Assembly (NCBI GenBank): GCA_019914945.1
Contig: CM034099.1
Location: forward strand, 17,014,704 to 17,078,703
Reading direction: 5' to 3'
Length of the DNA stretch: 64,000 nt
Source of the DNA: Typha latifolia
Lineage: Eukaryota; Streptophyta; Magnoliopsida; Poales; Typhaceae
Shown here: one piece after another, positions 24,101 through 36,080 of the stretch
How positions within the stretch are numbered: position 1 is the stretch's first letter
How the letters are laid out: each line of letters starts with the position of its first letter
The notes under the pieces: model-generated
Told to the model about the DNA's origin: nothing
The model's input: only the letters and a program-made list of their open reading frames with translations
Databases searched by the model: none
Translations under genes and position numbers: made by a program

Positions 24101-27100
24101 AGTCGATTTAGGTTCAAATCCTACCTACTAAATGCTATTTTTTTTCCATAAAGACTATTAGATGTTTGTTACATATTGGAACCGTCCCGTGTAAGCCCAT
24201 TAAGCCCACGAGCTGTTGAGCCGAACTCGAGCTGTAGATGAGCTGAGCTGAGCTGAGATTTTCTTCTTCTCAAGCCGAGTTGGGCCCAGCTCGCTCAAGC
24301 TCGTTCGTTTACATCCCTAGATGAGAGTAGTGAATCGGGCTTTCGGTCCGGACGAGGCGGGTAAAGGCTTAGCCCATGTCACCCACTACCATCTCGGGCT
24401 TGGGTCAGGCCGGACCTAAATCGGGCTCGGGCGGCCTTAGGCCGGTTAAAATCGGGTGGGTTTGGGCCGGGTTTGGGCGGGTTGGGCCTAATGATCATGT
24501 CTAGGTGAATACCCCAATGATAGGTTATTTATGTCACCGATTATGTTGTCCGATTGCATATGTGGTGCACTTATGTATGATGCTGCCTGTCTGATTATAT
24601 AACATCTTTTATCTCATTGGATTTTCTTAACCATTTAAGCCATTGACAAAACTGAGCTGATAATTTTGGCTTGATCTGATGATCCAACACCTAACACAAA
24701 CCCGAAGGCTTTAAACAGATTTGGGTTTAATATAATTGAGTTTGAGCCCTAGGTTGACTTTGCTTAACTCAATTATTAAATAGGTCGTGTTCGTGTTTAT
24801 TCCCTTAACCCGTTTTACCCGTTTATTGTTAACATGTTTATGACATAATAATTTGTTTGTAACATAGTAACCCTATTTTGACCCTAATAATTTGTCTATC
24901 ACCTGAATAACTTATTTATAACACGAAAAACTCTTTCTTGATATGAAAAAAGTTGTTTATAATATAAATAAATCTATTTATAACCTAAATAACTTATTTA
25001 TAACACAAAAACTCTTTCTTGATATGAAAAAAATTATTTATAATATAAATAAATCTATTTATAACCTGAATAACTCATATAAATTTGAATAACTTATTAC
25101 TCAATAACTCATTTATGACTCTTGTAACCCATTTAATAAACGATTTTTGTTTATGTTTAGACTTTTCGACCCATTGAATAAACATGTCGAATTTGTGTTT
25201 CTAAATTTAACTAACTCGTGTTGAACTGTTGATTGCCACCTCTAAAACCTCTAGATAGAACTTTCCAGATGGAAGATAATCATAGCCATTGCATCCTTTG
25301 TTATGTGAGTTTTTATCTTCTGGCCTAGGTAAATCTAGTCTTCCTTCTTGTGGTTGGTCATAGGTCAATTAACTCATTATAGCACTTTCCTTATCAGAGA
25401 AGAAAAAAAAAACTCATTAGTCATTATAGTGCTTACATCTTCTTAAACTCAAAGGCTTCTTTTCAGTTTTTTTTTTTAAAACTGACAACAGGACTTTGAT
25501 GCTGTGGTGGGTGATGTGACAATTAGGGCTAATCGGTCTTTATACGTGGATTTTACTCTTCCATACACTGAGTCAGGGGTGTCTATGCTGGTTCCAATCA
25601 AGGACAAGAGCCACAAAGATGCATGGACCTTCTTGCAACCTTTCTCCACTGGTCTTTGGTTGGCAACTGGAGCATCTTTTGTCTTTACAGGGTTGGTGGT
25701 GTGGTTTATTGAGCATAGAACAAATGAGGAATTCAGAGGGCCACCATTACAGCAATTTGGATCTGTCTTCTACTTTTCCTTCTCTACACTTGTATTTTCG
25801 CATAGAGAGAAGATACTAAACAACTTATCCAGAATTGTGGTGATTGTTTGGTTTTTTGTGGTGCTTATAGTGCAACAAAGTTACACTGCCAGCTTATCCT
25901 CTATGCTCACCATGGAACAACTTCAGCCAACTGTGACAAACTTGGAGGAAGTAATTAGGAATGGGAGGTTTGTTGGCTATCTGAATGATTCTTTTATCCC
26001 AGGGCTTTTGAAGCAGTTCAATTTTGATGAATCAAAGTTGATAGCTTACAACTCTCCTGAGGATTACAATGAGGGCCTGTCAAATGGAAGTGTCGCGGCT
26101 GTCGTTGACGAGATTCCATACCTTAAAGTTTTCCTCTCCAAGTATTGTAAGAACTACACCATGGTTGGACCAACCTACAAGACCGGTGGATTTGGATTTG
26201 TAAGTAATCTCTCTTGTACTTGTTCACATAGTCATGCAGAGAAATCTTTTAATACCTTTCTGCTGTTTCTTTTTTTGTTGTTGTGATGTTTGCTACTTTT
26301 TCATGCTGAGTAACAAGTATATATCATGAATTCATGATATTTGCAGAAGTTATTTATAATTTGATAAGCAATCTGCTTCATGCTTATTTTCCTGTTTCAT
26401 ACATTCCTACAGATCTCAAACACGTTATTAAGATAACATATGACAACATTACAAATTATCCTTATAATATTAATTGGTTTATCCCACATTTATTATGAAC
26501 CAGATCTGGACTGATTCAGAGGAAAAATATGAAAATTTAGATGATGATAGCCTTGTGAGTTAGAGTTTTAATGGCTCTGGTTTCACCTAAATTGGAGGTC
26601 AGGATGAAAAGATATAAATAAAAAAGTGAAGTAAGATCAAAACGAGACCAAACGGTAAATATCCGACGTTGTGGCGGTCATCAGAGGGTGGCGGACGACC
26701 AAGGGTGGTGGTGGATGGCCGTAAGGTAGGGTGGTTTGTGAAGATGATGTGGTTGTGGGTTGGAGGTAAAATTAAAGTTTTAAGTTAGATCTACTATAGT
26801 AAAATAAATGACTATGATTAATTTACTTTTACTTTTAGATTATCTTACTCTTACTCCCAAGATAGTCTAAGACTGAAACATAATCCTTAATTCTTCATTG
26901 GATACTTGTATATTTGGATGAATAAACAAAGAAGCCAAACCCCTTCTATATATAGATATCGAGTACAATGAGTCATACTTGAACTTAGCCCTAAAGGTTT
27001 ACACAACTCCAACTACAACTTGCCTTGGAGGCTTACATAACTTAATTAAACTCGTCTTACTGGCTTACATAACTTAATTTAACTTATCTTAGTAGCTTAT

Positions 27101-28231
27101 ATTATTTAATTAGATTTGTCTTAAAGGCTTACTTGACATAACTAGACTTGTCTTAAGTGCTTATATAAGAGATAAATATGAATCAATTAAAAAATAAATA
27201 GACTTGATCCATCGAGCTCAATGTCCTCATGATGCGATCCGTTCTGATCCGATTCATAACATTTGTTAGGCCACTCTTTTTTAACATTGAACTACGTAAA
27301 ATGACTAGCTTGTTGGCCATACTTTATTGTTGATTGCATAATAGTGCCAAAGAAGTAGAAGCAAGCAGATTGTCTGGAACTTGCTAAAAGCAGCAGGGCT
27401 TGGGAGATGCATATCATGGCAAACTATGATTTATGCTCCAACAAGAAATATCTTGCCTTATAGTATTCTAGTTAAATCATACAACCCATTCACCAACTAA
27501 AACTAGAGGACACTAAGGATTACGTACCACCATATTGTAGTCTGCTAGATTTTGGCTTTCTTGAACTACTTTTAACTTCAACCATATGGAAGGCAGGAAC
27601 CTAGAAAAGACTGAACGAAGATAACTGTCCTGAGGTTAGTCCATGTTGATCTTTTCTTTCTCAGGTTTTTCCTAAAGGTTCGCCTCTGGTCCCTGATGTT
27701 TCAAGAGCAATCCTGACTGTCACACAGAGTAACAAAATGGTCCAGTTTGAGAAGATGTTGTATAAGAATCAAAGCTGTGCCAACTGGGGAGATACAACAG
27801 TGACTTCTAGCAACCTTAACTTTAATAGCTTCTGGGGTCTGTTCCTCATCACTGGTGTTTCCTCCACCTTTGCGCTATTTGTATTTGCAGTTCTCTTCCT
27901 TCGTGCGCATCGTCATATTCTGATGAATGATGACGCAGAGAACTCAGTGTGCCAAAAGTTTGTTGCCCTTGCCAAGCTATATGATCAGATGGACATATCT
28001 TCTCATGCTTCAAAGAATGCTGAACAAGTGGAACCACAGTTAACCACAGATTTACCTGACAGTAGATTTCTTACCCCCCCAGGCATATCTGATCACATGC
28101 ATAGGGATTTTTATTCTGACAGTGATACAGGTACCCCATTAGGGGAAGAAGGAACCCCGGGCAGGGAAATTGCTAGTCAAGTTCTAGATCCACTATCATT
28201 CTCAGAGATGCTCAATGGAAGAAGTCAATGA
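17807..28231 (+). CDS. GLR: Glutamate-receptor-like channel, gene A of the cluster
   Basis: This is a plasma-membrane amino-acid-gated cation (calcium-permeable) channel of the plant GLR family. Coding exons are 17807-18110, 20223-21517, 25492-26199 and 27665-28231. All have GT-AG borders and consistent phases, giving 957 residues. Residues 1-36 form a signal peptide. The amino-terminal bilobed ligand domain runs to about 430. Ligand-binding lobe S1 starts near KLIIGVPVKPGYG (about 462), and the ligand-gripping Arg is in [16 protein letters not shown]1 is at about 588-607, the pore helix QQFGSVFYFSFSTLVF at about 620-635 and M3 at about 648-670, with the gate motif SYTASL. S2 follows, and M4 is at about 828-848. 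The tail is Ser/Thr-rich. The LQPTVTNLEEV segment after M3 resembles clade-2-type GLRs. Unlike genes B to D, exon 3 has no intron after the pore (at FSHRE), and the coding GC is low. It appears functional. Confidence 0.93.
18117..18144 (+). repeat. (TC)14 microsatellite just after the exon 1 donor of gene A
   Basis: The run begins six bases after the GT of the splice donor GTAGGT at 18111. Confidence 0.9.
18750..18843 (+). repeat. 49-bp tandem duplication in intron 1 of gene A
   Basis: Two adjacent units, starting at 18750 and 18799, share CTAAAATATAAAATTAAACA and GGCTGCTTACGTGAAA, with a few substitutions between. Confidence 0.85.
19385..19560 (+). other. GC-rich, exon-like island inside intron 1 of gene A
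   Basis: A block of C/T-rich and GC-rich sequence stands out in the AT-rich 2.1-kb intron. It contains an open frame starting MNPDAVDYGRSSSNALLG that runs on through LLLFLAFSNDE. A GAGGTGCGG at the end of that phrase resembles an exon-intron border. I do not recognise the peptide. It could be a captured gene fragment or chance. Confidence 0.25.
22404..23097. mobile_element. Non-autonomous hAT-like element in intron 2 of gene A
   Basis: The left end reads TAGGGGTGATATGGAT and the right end, reverse-complemented, reads TAGGGGTGATCGGATA, so about the first 10-14 bases form an inverted repeat. The flanking 8-mers ATTATTAG and ATTGACAG agree at five of eight positions, compatible with a worn 8-bp target duplication. 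The inside is AT-rich with no transposase motif. Confidence 0.55.
23833..24319. mobile_element. Inner hAT-like element, nested in the outer one
   Basis: The left end reads TAGGAATGTCAAAAAAGCTC. The right end, reverse-complemented, reads TAGGGATGTAAACGAACGAG. The flanking 8-mers GATGAGAC (23825-23832) and GATGAGAG (24320-24327) differ at one base, a good 8-bp target duplication as made by hAT transposases. The arms are made of AGCTCG/GCTCGAGC repeats that can fold on each other. It encodes no protein. Confidence 0.7.
24066..24124 (+). other. tRNA-like sequence inside the inner hAT element
   Basis: GGATAGCACAACTGGTTAAA resembles a tRNA 5' part with box A, and GGTTCAAATCCTACC about 30 bases later matches box B and the T arm. 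Spacing is roughly that of a tRNA, but the full cloverleaf does not pair well. It may be a tRNA pseudogene or the head of a SINE. Confidence 0.35.
24901..25063 (+). repeat. 82-bp tandem duplication in intron 2 of gene A
   Basis: Units at 24901-24982 and 24983-25063 share CTCTTTCTTGATATGAAAAA and AATATAAATAAATCTATTTA, with a few changes. Similar ATAACTTATTTATAAC motifs continue on both sides, suggesting an older repeat array. Confidence 0.8.
26200..27664. other. Intron 3 of GLR gene A
   Basis: A 1.46-kb AT-rich intron with short GGCGG/GGTGG-rich sequence near 26680. No gene or defined element is recognised. Confidence 0.6.
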
Positions 28232-31200
28232 CAGTTGCCTTTCTGATATTAACAACCCAAAAGAGATGACGAAAATTTAAATTCAGTTACCTGCTGGAAA
28301 GTTTGCCACGAATGAAATGTTGATCCATCTGGTTCTGATATTCTTTTGTTATGTGTTGATCAAATATCTAGAAGGTATTTGTTAGTTCATGATAATTTAA
28401 AGTTGTATTATTTACTATCTTCCAGCAAAATCTGCTCCTGTTGACATTATTCTGTTTCTTGGAAATATTAGGCAAATGGTAGATGAACTAAGAATTGTAA
28501 CACACTACAATCTTTCATGGGAAAAAAAAATCGGAGCAGAATAAGGAATTACCACGAAGGTTTTTTTTTCTTTGTATCTCTCTCCTGTCATTCTTTTGAT
28601 TTCTTTTCTCTACTTAGTTTTGCATGCCGGACTTTGGAAGGTAAAATGCAATTTAAGCTATTTTCTTTGTTAATTACCTTCATCTGGGCTACCAACAGTT
28701 TTACTTAAATTGATGTGAGATCTCATTATTTCCTTCTCAAATATGAAAACTGCAAAGGGATGCATAATTGAATTAACGATGCTTCTTTACCCGCCTCTTG
28801 TTTTCAGTAGTTGGTTGCTGATCCAAATCCATCAGTATTCATTGAGCCTCTCTTATGATTGGGTCCAAATTCAATTAACAATGGTTCATTAAGACCCTTG
28901 TTTTTGCCTTAATAGCCTCTCGGTTTAGTAGCAGCTGATTGCTGCTTCTCTTGTTTCTTTCCTTTTAAACAACTTTCTGGATGGTGATTGGCTATACACT
29001 TTTATTAAGGCTTTGTGTATTTGACTTTTAGTTTGTTAACTCTCTTTGTTTTCTTTCTTTTATTCTGGGAATTTGGACAGTAGCATCAGGTCCTTGTCTT
29101 CAAAGGAAAGTTCTCAATTGGCAACACGCATTGTTGATTTGAAGTAGTCATTCAAAGAATAACACAACGAGTTTTGTTTGAAAAGGAAATAACCCTATTA
29201 TCTATTAATGTAGAGATCTACGGTCCCAAAATTATTCTACTCTTTGCGGCATTGACGACATCGAACTTAGCGAAGAAGGAGAAGTGTTGTAGTACGCCTC
29301 GAGCCATAGACTGCAACGTGAAGCTAACTCTTCACGATTGATTCATCCCCACCCACAGTCTAAGGGGCGAAGAGGGTGGTCGTGTTATACAAAATAGGTA
29401 AATAATTATATTTTAAAAGTTAAAATTATCATCGATTTATTAAAAAATTAATTTTTACTTATATATTAAATATTGATTCAACGGTACAATCCTCTTGGCC
29501 AAACGAGGCTAATTTTTATATTAAACTGAGTGGGTGGACCAAATAAATAAATAAATTCTTGAATTTTAGTAATTGAAAAATTAGGCTCTTAAAAATAAAT
29601 ACATTCATTTTTTTAAGGTTAAATACACATCTCTTATATATATATATATATATAATTTGCACAAGAGATACACATAAGTACATATAAGGGTTTTATTTTA
29701 TTATTTTAAAAACTCAAAAGACTTTTTTATATAAATGACCTCTCATTTTGATGAAAAATGTTTAATTTTGATATTAAATTTGATGGGCGGATCAAAGAGA
29801 CCCCTCCACGCGCCCCCGGTAATATTATAAGACTGATTTTAATTTAAACATTAGATATAGAAAACAAGGATAACATCATCTTTTGTTTCATAACAAATCC
29901 ATACATTTACTTCTTCTTCTTCTTTTCTTAATTTACAACCAAATGGGCTCAGATCCACTTGTTTCAGAGATCAAAAGCCACACGAGACTCAAAAGAAAGA
30001 CAAAAAAAAGGGGGGCACAACGATGTCAATCTCATGCACACTTTAATAGCAAACTACCAAGTTGTCCAAAATTTATATAATTGACTCATTGCGGTCAAAA
30101 AGTCCGGCTAACGGACCAGAATTAATCTCAGCTATATAATTCAACAGCACCTACTAAATGACTTAAGGACACCAATTTAATTTGATCGAGTCGGATATTT
30201 ATCTGACTCGGTGCATCGCAGCAGCACATTTGAACAGTTATTTGGACAAGAGATGGGATGTAAATATGTAATGATCTCGCTACCCCGATCTCACTATTAC
30301 ACACTTAACGGCTTGTCAAAAGGTATATCACTAAATGTATCAACGTTGTACTTTTATATAAAATACAGAATAATTTAATATATTTTTTTCTAAATAATTT
30401 ATGATAAGATATATAACGTGATTCAAAAAATTATTTTAATATTAAATTTGGTTGTTGAATAAATTGATATATAAAAGTTTGTCACGAGATTCACATTGGT
30501 CGAAAACTCTTTCAGGCCAACATACTTTTCTTTTGATGTCGTCTAAATCCGAGCGTAACTATATAAGTCTCTCGTGGAAGAGTCAAATTCTATCCTACGA
30601 TGGTGTTCTCCTAATCGTTTAAGAGTCAAAATGTATAGACATGATAAATATTATTTTTAGATACAGATCCTAGCTAACATATTAAGTCACATAGTTTAGA
30701 CTTCAAATCTTATGCGTCGTCAAGCTATGAGATATTATTTTAAGTCATTATATTATTGAACTGTTTCTCTAAACCACCGCACCGGCTATCAATCGATTAA
30801 GCTAAGTCAGACTACTAAATTATCAAATAAATTTTTTTTATAATAATTATTTAAAATTGAAGTCTAACCTAATAAATCTTTAGACACAATGAGGTGCCTA
30901 CCAACTTTTCAAAAGTTGATCCTCTACGACTCAGGTGTTCCTTCCCCTTAAAAAGGGTCAAAATGTGCTCAAGCTAACTACTACTTTCGGATAAGTACTA
31001 TAGGGAGCAGATGAATTATAATATTCCAAGTACTAATTAGACTATTAAATGATGAGACGTAAACTCTTATCTTTTAAGTTCAATATTTATATTTATAAGT
31101 TAATAAAATAAAATTTTAATCTTATCATAATTTTAAAAAAATTCAAACGAAATGCTAATAGTTTGGGAGTGCCTAATTTAAGGTGGTTGACTTTTTGCAT

Positions 31201-31559
31201 TGTAATGTCGGACCAGACAAGCCAAGAATTAAATGACAAATGTGAACTGCTCAGAATTCAGAAGCACGTTCCAGTAAACGGCATGCATCACTTCTCAATT
31301 CTCAACCGCATCCTCAACCAAACCCACCACAAACACTTTATAGCTTTCCCAGTAGAAAACAATTGTTTCCACAATTCCACTAAACTAATACCACTCTTCT
31401 GGTCCATAAAGAACATTTGGTTGTTGAGAGAAGCCGGCGACGAAGAGGGATTTTAACCCCGGAGGAGCTTGATTCCAGCTCGAGAAGCACAGAAGCGTAA
31501 CCAAAGTATTCTCCTTTGACTTGGAGTTCTTCGGATCTGTGACATTTACTGCGAATTAG
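28232..31559. other. Intergenic between GLR gene A and the receptor kinase
   Basis: The first few hundred bases are likely 3' UTR of gene A. Bases 29380-31150 are strongly AT-rich with a short (TA)n run near 29640. A CTTTATAGCT motif near 31337 may be the TATA region of the receptor kinase gene. I see no further gene. Confidence 0.5.
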
Positions 31560-31831
31560 GTACTCTCTTGAGCATGCCTTGTAATTTGTTGCAGCCCTTA
31601 AAAATAAGTGGAAAGATATCTCCTTTGCTCTTTTGTGCTTCTTCAATGTGCATATGGTTCCTTGTTATCAAACACTTGGTAGATGCTATAATACGACCTT
31701 TTAATGTAGATTTTGCTACCTATTCTGGTGTTTTAGAATGTGGGTTTTGCTATTTCGATTTGATCGTGACCTTTTGTGAAAGGCTAGAGAAGAAAAAAAA
31801 AACTCCCATCTTGTTATCCTTTTTGTTTCAG
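31560..31831 (+). other. Probable intron in the 5' leader of the receptor kinase gene
   Basis: A GTACTC donor at 31560 and a TTTTGTTTCAG acceptor ending at 31831 would remove 272 nt, leaving a short second leader exon before the ATG at 31851. This rests on splice consensus only. Confidence 0.45.
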
Positions 31832-31850
31832 CTTTTAGTGTTCGCCGGAA

Positions 31851-34800
31851 ATGGGTATTGCTCTTTGGCGTTATTCGTTGCTGTTCTTCACCTGGATTTC
31901 ACTGTCTTGGGGCTTGAACTCCGAAGGACAAGCCCTCCTAGATTTATCCAGGAGCCTCATACTACCGTCATCCATAAACTCCACCTGGAATTCTTCCGAC
32001 CCAACTCCTTGCAGATGGGAAGGAATCAAATGCGACAGCAGTGGCAGGGCGGTGTCATTTGTCCTGGCAGACACTGGAATTTCTGGTTCATTAGGACCTG
32101 AGATTGGAGTGTTGAGATATCTACAGAAGATTGATCTTAGTTTGAATAGTATATCTGGGTCAATCCCACCAGAGCTGGGGAATTGCACCTTTCTTGGGCA
32201 CTTGGATATATCCACCAACTCCCTCTTCGGCGAGATACCAGCTACGCTCTACAACCTGAAGAATTTGTCATATCTGTCCCTTTTTGACAACTCTCTTAGT
32301 GGAAAGATACCAGAGTCACTGTTCCATAATACACATTTGAAAACGGTCTACCTCAACCAGAATAACCTTACTGGTCCGGTTCCTTCTAGCATCGGAAATT
32401 TGACCAATGTTAGAATCCTCTGGCTGAGTCAGAATGTCTTGTCTGGTGTTTTGCCCCTTTCAATTGGCAATCTTACTAAGTTAGAGGAGCTCTATCTGTT
32501 TCATAACCAATTGACTGGTCATCTTCCAAAATCATTGGGTGCAATCAGAGGGCTTAAATATGTGGATATCAGTGCAAATGGTTTTGTGGGGGAAATCCCT
32601 TTTTGCTCTAGCAGTAGCAAGTTGGAAGACTTAATCTTGTCATTCAACCAATTTAAAGGTGAGGTCCCAATAGGGCTGGGAAATTGCAGTAGTTTAGTGA
32701 CCTTTGCAGCTGCTAGTAACAGCCTATCAGGGCACATACCACCCTCGATCGGTTCACTGACCAACCTCTCAATCCTTTACCTATTTATGAACTCTTTGTC
32801 TGGGTTAATTCCACCTGAGATTGGTAATTGTAGATTACTGACAGATTTACAGTTGCATGAGAACCAGCTTGAGGGGGCTATACCAAAAGAATTGGGAAAT
32901 TTAACTATTTTGCAGAGCCTATTTCTTCATAGAAATCACTTGACAGGAGAGGTTCCTGTAGGAATCTGGAGAATCCCGAGTCTTGAAATGATCCTCATTT
33001 ACAGTAACTCTCTCTCTGGAGAGTTGCCTTTGGAGATGACTGAGCTTAGAAATCTGCAGAATATTTATCTGTTCAATAATAAGTTTACAGGAGTTATACC
33101 TCAAGGTTTGGGGATCAATAGCAGTCTAGTTCAGATTGATTTCACCAATAATAGTTTTGTTGGCGGAATCCCTCCGGGCATTTGCTTTGGGCAGAAATTG
33201 ATAATTTTTGTCTTGGGGTTTAATCTGCTAAATGGTAGTATTCCCTTGACTGTTGGGAACTGCTCTAGTCTGGAAAGGTTGATTGTTCAAAATAACAACC
33301 TCACTGGTTCCATTCCAGAGTTTGCAACAACTTCACGATTGTTATACATGGATCTAAGCGCCAATAAGTTGAATGGTTATATTCCTCGGAGCCTGAGGAA
33401 TTGTGTCAACCTTACTCTGATAAACTGGTCGAGAAACGGACTCTCTGGACCAATACCTAAGGAAATAGGAAACTTGGTAAATCTGCAGGTTCTTAATTTC
33501 TCCCACAACAGACTTTATGGTCCGCTGCCGCCTCAAATTTCACAATGTACTAGCTTGTATTTGCTGGATTTGAGCTTCAATTCCCTGAATGGCTCAATAC
33601 CATCAGCTTTAACCAACTTAAAACTTCTCTCTCAATTGGTACTGCAAGAGAATCAGTTTAGCGGCGGCATACCAGATTTCTTGTCAGGATTTAACAGGCT
33701 AATTGAGCTGCAGTTTGGTGGAAATATTTTGGGAGGTAGTATCCCTTCATCATTGGGCACATTACTCAATGTGGAAATAGCATTAAATCTTAGTGGCAAT
33801 GGACTGACAGGCCATATTCCAGGAGAACTAGGAAATCTGATAAGGCTGCAAAGCTTGGATTTATCTCTCAATAATCTCAATGGAAGTCTATTCCCATTAT
33901 CTGATCTTTCTTTGCTTTATGTGAATGTCTCATATAATGATTTCACAGGACCAGTGCCAGAAAATTTTGTGAAGTTTCTGAACTCCTCACCTAGCTCATT
34001 TTTGGGCAATCCAAACCTTTGCATCTCTTGCCTATCAGATGATTCATCTTGCATGAAGAATAGTGTTCTAAAACCATGCAGTACAACAAACAATACAAAA
34101 GGCATCAACAAGATTAAGATAGCAATAATAGCTCTTGGTTCATTGCTCTTTTCTGTCCTAGTGTTACTTGTGCTGGCTTATGCCATTTTCAAGCATAAAA
34201 ACAGAAAACCAGAGGAAGGACCATCTTTACATGACGGATCCTCATTACTGTTTAATAAAGTCATGGAAGCCACCGAGAACTTGAATGAAAAATATGTAAT
34301 TGGAAGAGGAGCCCATGGAACTGTTTACAGAGCTTCAGTGAGTCCAGAGAAAGTGTATGCGGTAAAGAAACTTGTTTTTTCTTCTCAGCAAGGAGCGAAT
34401 GCAAGCATGATTAGAGAAATTCAAACAGTTGGCAGAATCCGGCACAGGAACTTGGTAAAATTGGTTGACTTCTGGTTGAGAAGAGATTATGGATTGATTT
34501 TGTACGACTATATGGAGAATGGGAGCCTTCATGATGTTCTACATGAGATTAAGCCACCACCAGTTCTACAGTGGAACACACGTTACCGGATAGCTCTTGG
34601 TACTGCCCAGGGGTTAGCTTATCTTCATAATGACTGCAATCCAGCTATAATTCACCGTGATATCAAACCAAAGAATATATTGTTGGACAAGGATATGGAG
34701 CCACATATTGCAGATTTTGGCATCGCCAAGCTCATTGATCAGTTTTCTGCTTCTCCACAGTCCTCTGCGATAATGGGCACTATCGGGTATATATCTCCAG

Positions 34801-35408
34801 GTATGAAATGAATAATGCTGAATATGAGACCATATTGTTTTGGCTTTGCAACTATGTCAAACAGCATTTTCTTGTTGCTCATTGTCATGGCTGCCTTTAC
34901 AATCATATCATAATAACATTATATTGATGCTTTTTTTAATCAGCTCACTTTAGTTCAAGTTCTTTCTTTCTAGAGTTTGACTTGCAACTAATTGTATAAG
35001 TTAATCCAATATTCTTTTGTCCTTGCAACAGAGACCGCATTTACAACTAGAAAAAGCAAAGAATCAGATGTTTATAGCTATGGAGTTGTCTTACTTGAAC
35101 TGATAACCAGGAAGAAGGCCTTGGATCCATCATTTCCTGAAAACAATGACATAACAAGCTGGGTTCAATCAACTTTGGGAGGTAGTGGTGAAATTAAAGA
35201 GATTTCTGAACCAAATATTTTTGACGAATTAATGGGATCTGCTGACATGGAAGAAGTACACAAGGTAATTTTATTGGCTCTGAGGTGCACATCAAAGGAA
35301 GCGAGTGAACGGCCTTCCATGAGAAACGTTGTGAAAGAACTAACAGACATCAAATCTAATGCTGGTCATATACCAAAACAGAGGAAACTAGGATCCCAAG
35401 TTTTGTAG
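31851..35408 (+). CDS. PEPR: LRR receptor-like kinase of the PEPR type (danger-peptide receptor family)
   Basis: This is a plasma-membrane receptor kinase. Coding exons 31851-34800 and 35032-35408 give 1108 residues, close to the roughly 1120 of known PEPRs. A signal peptide (1 to about 22) precedes the LRR cap (PTPCRWEGIKCD). About 26 leucine-rich repeats of the form LxLxxNxLxGxIP follow. A Cys-containing juxtamembrane part comes next, then one membrane helix at about 756-778. The kinase runs from about 814: Gly loop IGRGAHGTVY, Lys in YAVKKL, HRD in IIHRDIKPKN (about 935) and DFG in ADFGIAKL (about 955). The intron falls just before the APE-like motif, as ISP-ETAF. The kinase matches, from memory, the PEPR1/PEPR2 pattern (ENLNEKYVIGRGAHG, ESDVYSYGVVLLELITRKKA). 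Known relatives bind Pep peptides and signal with BAK1. All catalytic residues are present. Its ligand is inference. Confidence 0.93.
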
Positions 35409-36080
35409 ATTTTAGCTATGTTCATATATTTCAGATTCCTGTAAACTTTTCCTTCAATTTGTCCAGCCATCTATTTAGTTTAAAATGCAAGATGTATTTG
35501 TTTTCTTTACATAAAGATGTACATGAATTAAAATGTCTCTTTTACTGTTTTATTCACAGAAGGTGAAGCAAACCTTTCAAAGTGTATTTCTAGCATATAA
35601 GCATCCCTTGGAAGATGCTTATTTGCATCTACAAATAATTTATCTCTGATTTAGTCCTTTTGTCAAAGAGATCTATGATTTAATCCTCATCTACCCTGTC
35701 TAAATACTAGATTGCCATTTTCTCCCCCCCACTATGTGATGCTTTATTGATTGCAGAAGGAAACGGGAGCTTAATTTTTGTTTAAATATCATCAAAGAAC
35801 GGATTGGCTTTAGCCTTTAGCACATCAAACGTTAGAAGAATTGAGTTGAGTTGGCACTGATTTCAAGGCAAGAGTGACTGAACTTTCTTACCATGATAGA
35901 AACTTCGGAGGCACACAAGGTGCTTAACGAAATGACCCTAAGAGACGAAAATATTAATACAAGCAAGTTAAAATGATTAGATTCCCCTCTCATAGTCGAG
36001 CCTTCTTATTTCTCATACCTCTTAGGGATGATACTGATACAAGACTACTATCCTCCCTGCTTTCTTCTTTTCAGTGCGGG
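35409..36080 (+). other. 3' UTR of the kinase gene, then the displaced promoter segment of GLR gene B
   Basis: Bases up to about 35550 are probably 3' UTR. Bases 35900-36050 resemble the DNA just before GLR genes C and D: shared phrases include ATAGAAACT, GGCACACA followed by GTGCTTAA, GCAAGT, AGATTCC and ACCTCTT. In C and D this segment lies within 250 bases of the ATG; here it is about 1.4 kb away from the gene B start. Confidence 0.5.

Larger units (their letters stand above)
23463..24503. mobile_element. Outer hAT-like element carrying a second element inside it
   Basis: The left end reads (T)AGACGTGATCATCGG. The right end, reverse-complemented, reads (T)AGACATGATCATTAGG. The flanking 8-mers GGTGAAAT and GGTGAATA agree at six of eight positions. 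The arms next to the ends are rich in GGGCCC/CGGGTT-type sequence. The element contains the separate insertion at 23833-24319. No coding capacity is seen. Confidence 0.55.

Noticed and set aside
23833..24319. CRISPR-like or satellite array suggested by repeated AGCTCG motifs
   Set aside because: The repeats are irregular and lie within inverted-repeat transposon arms; there is no regular spacing, and this is a plant nuclear sequence.
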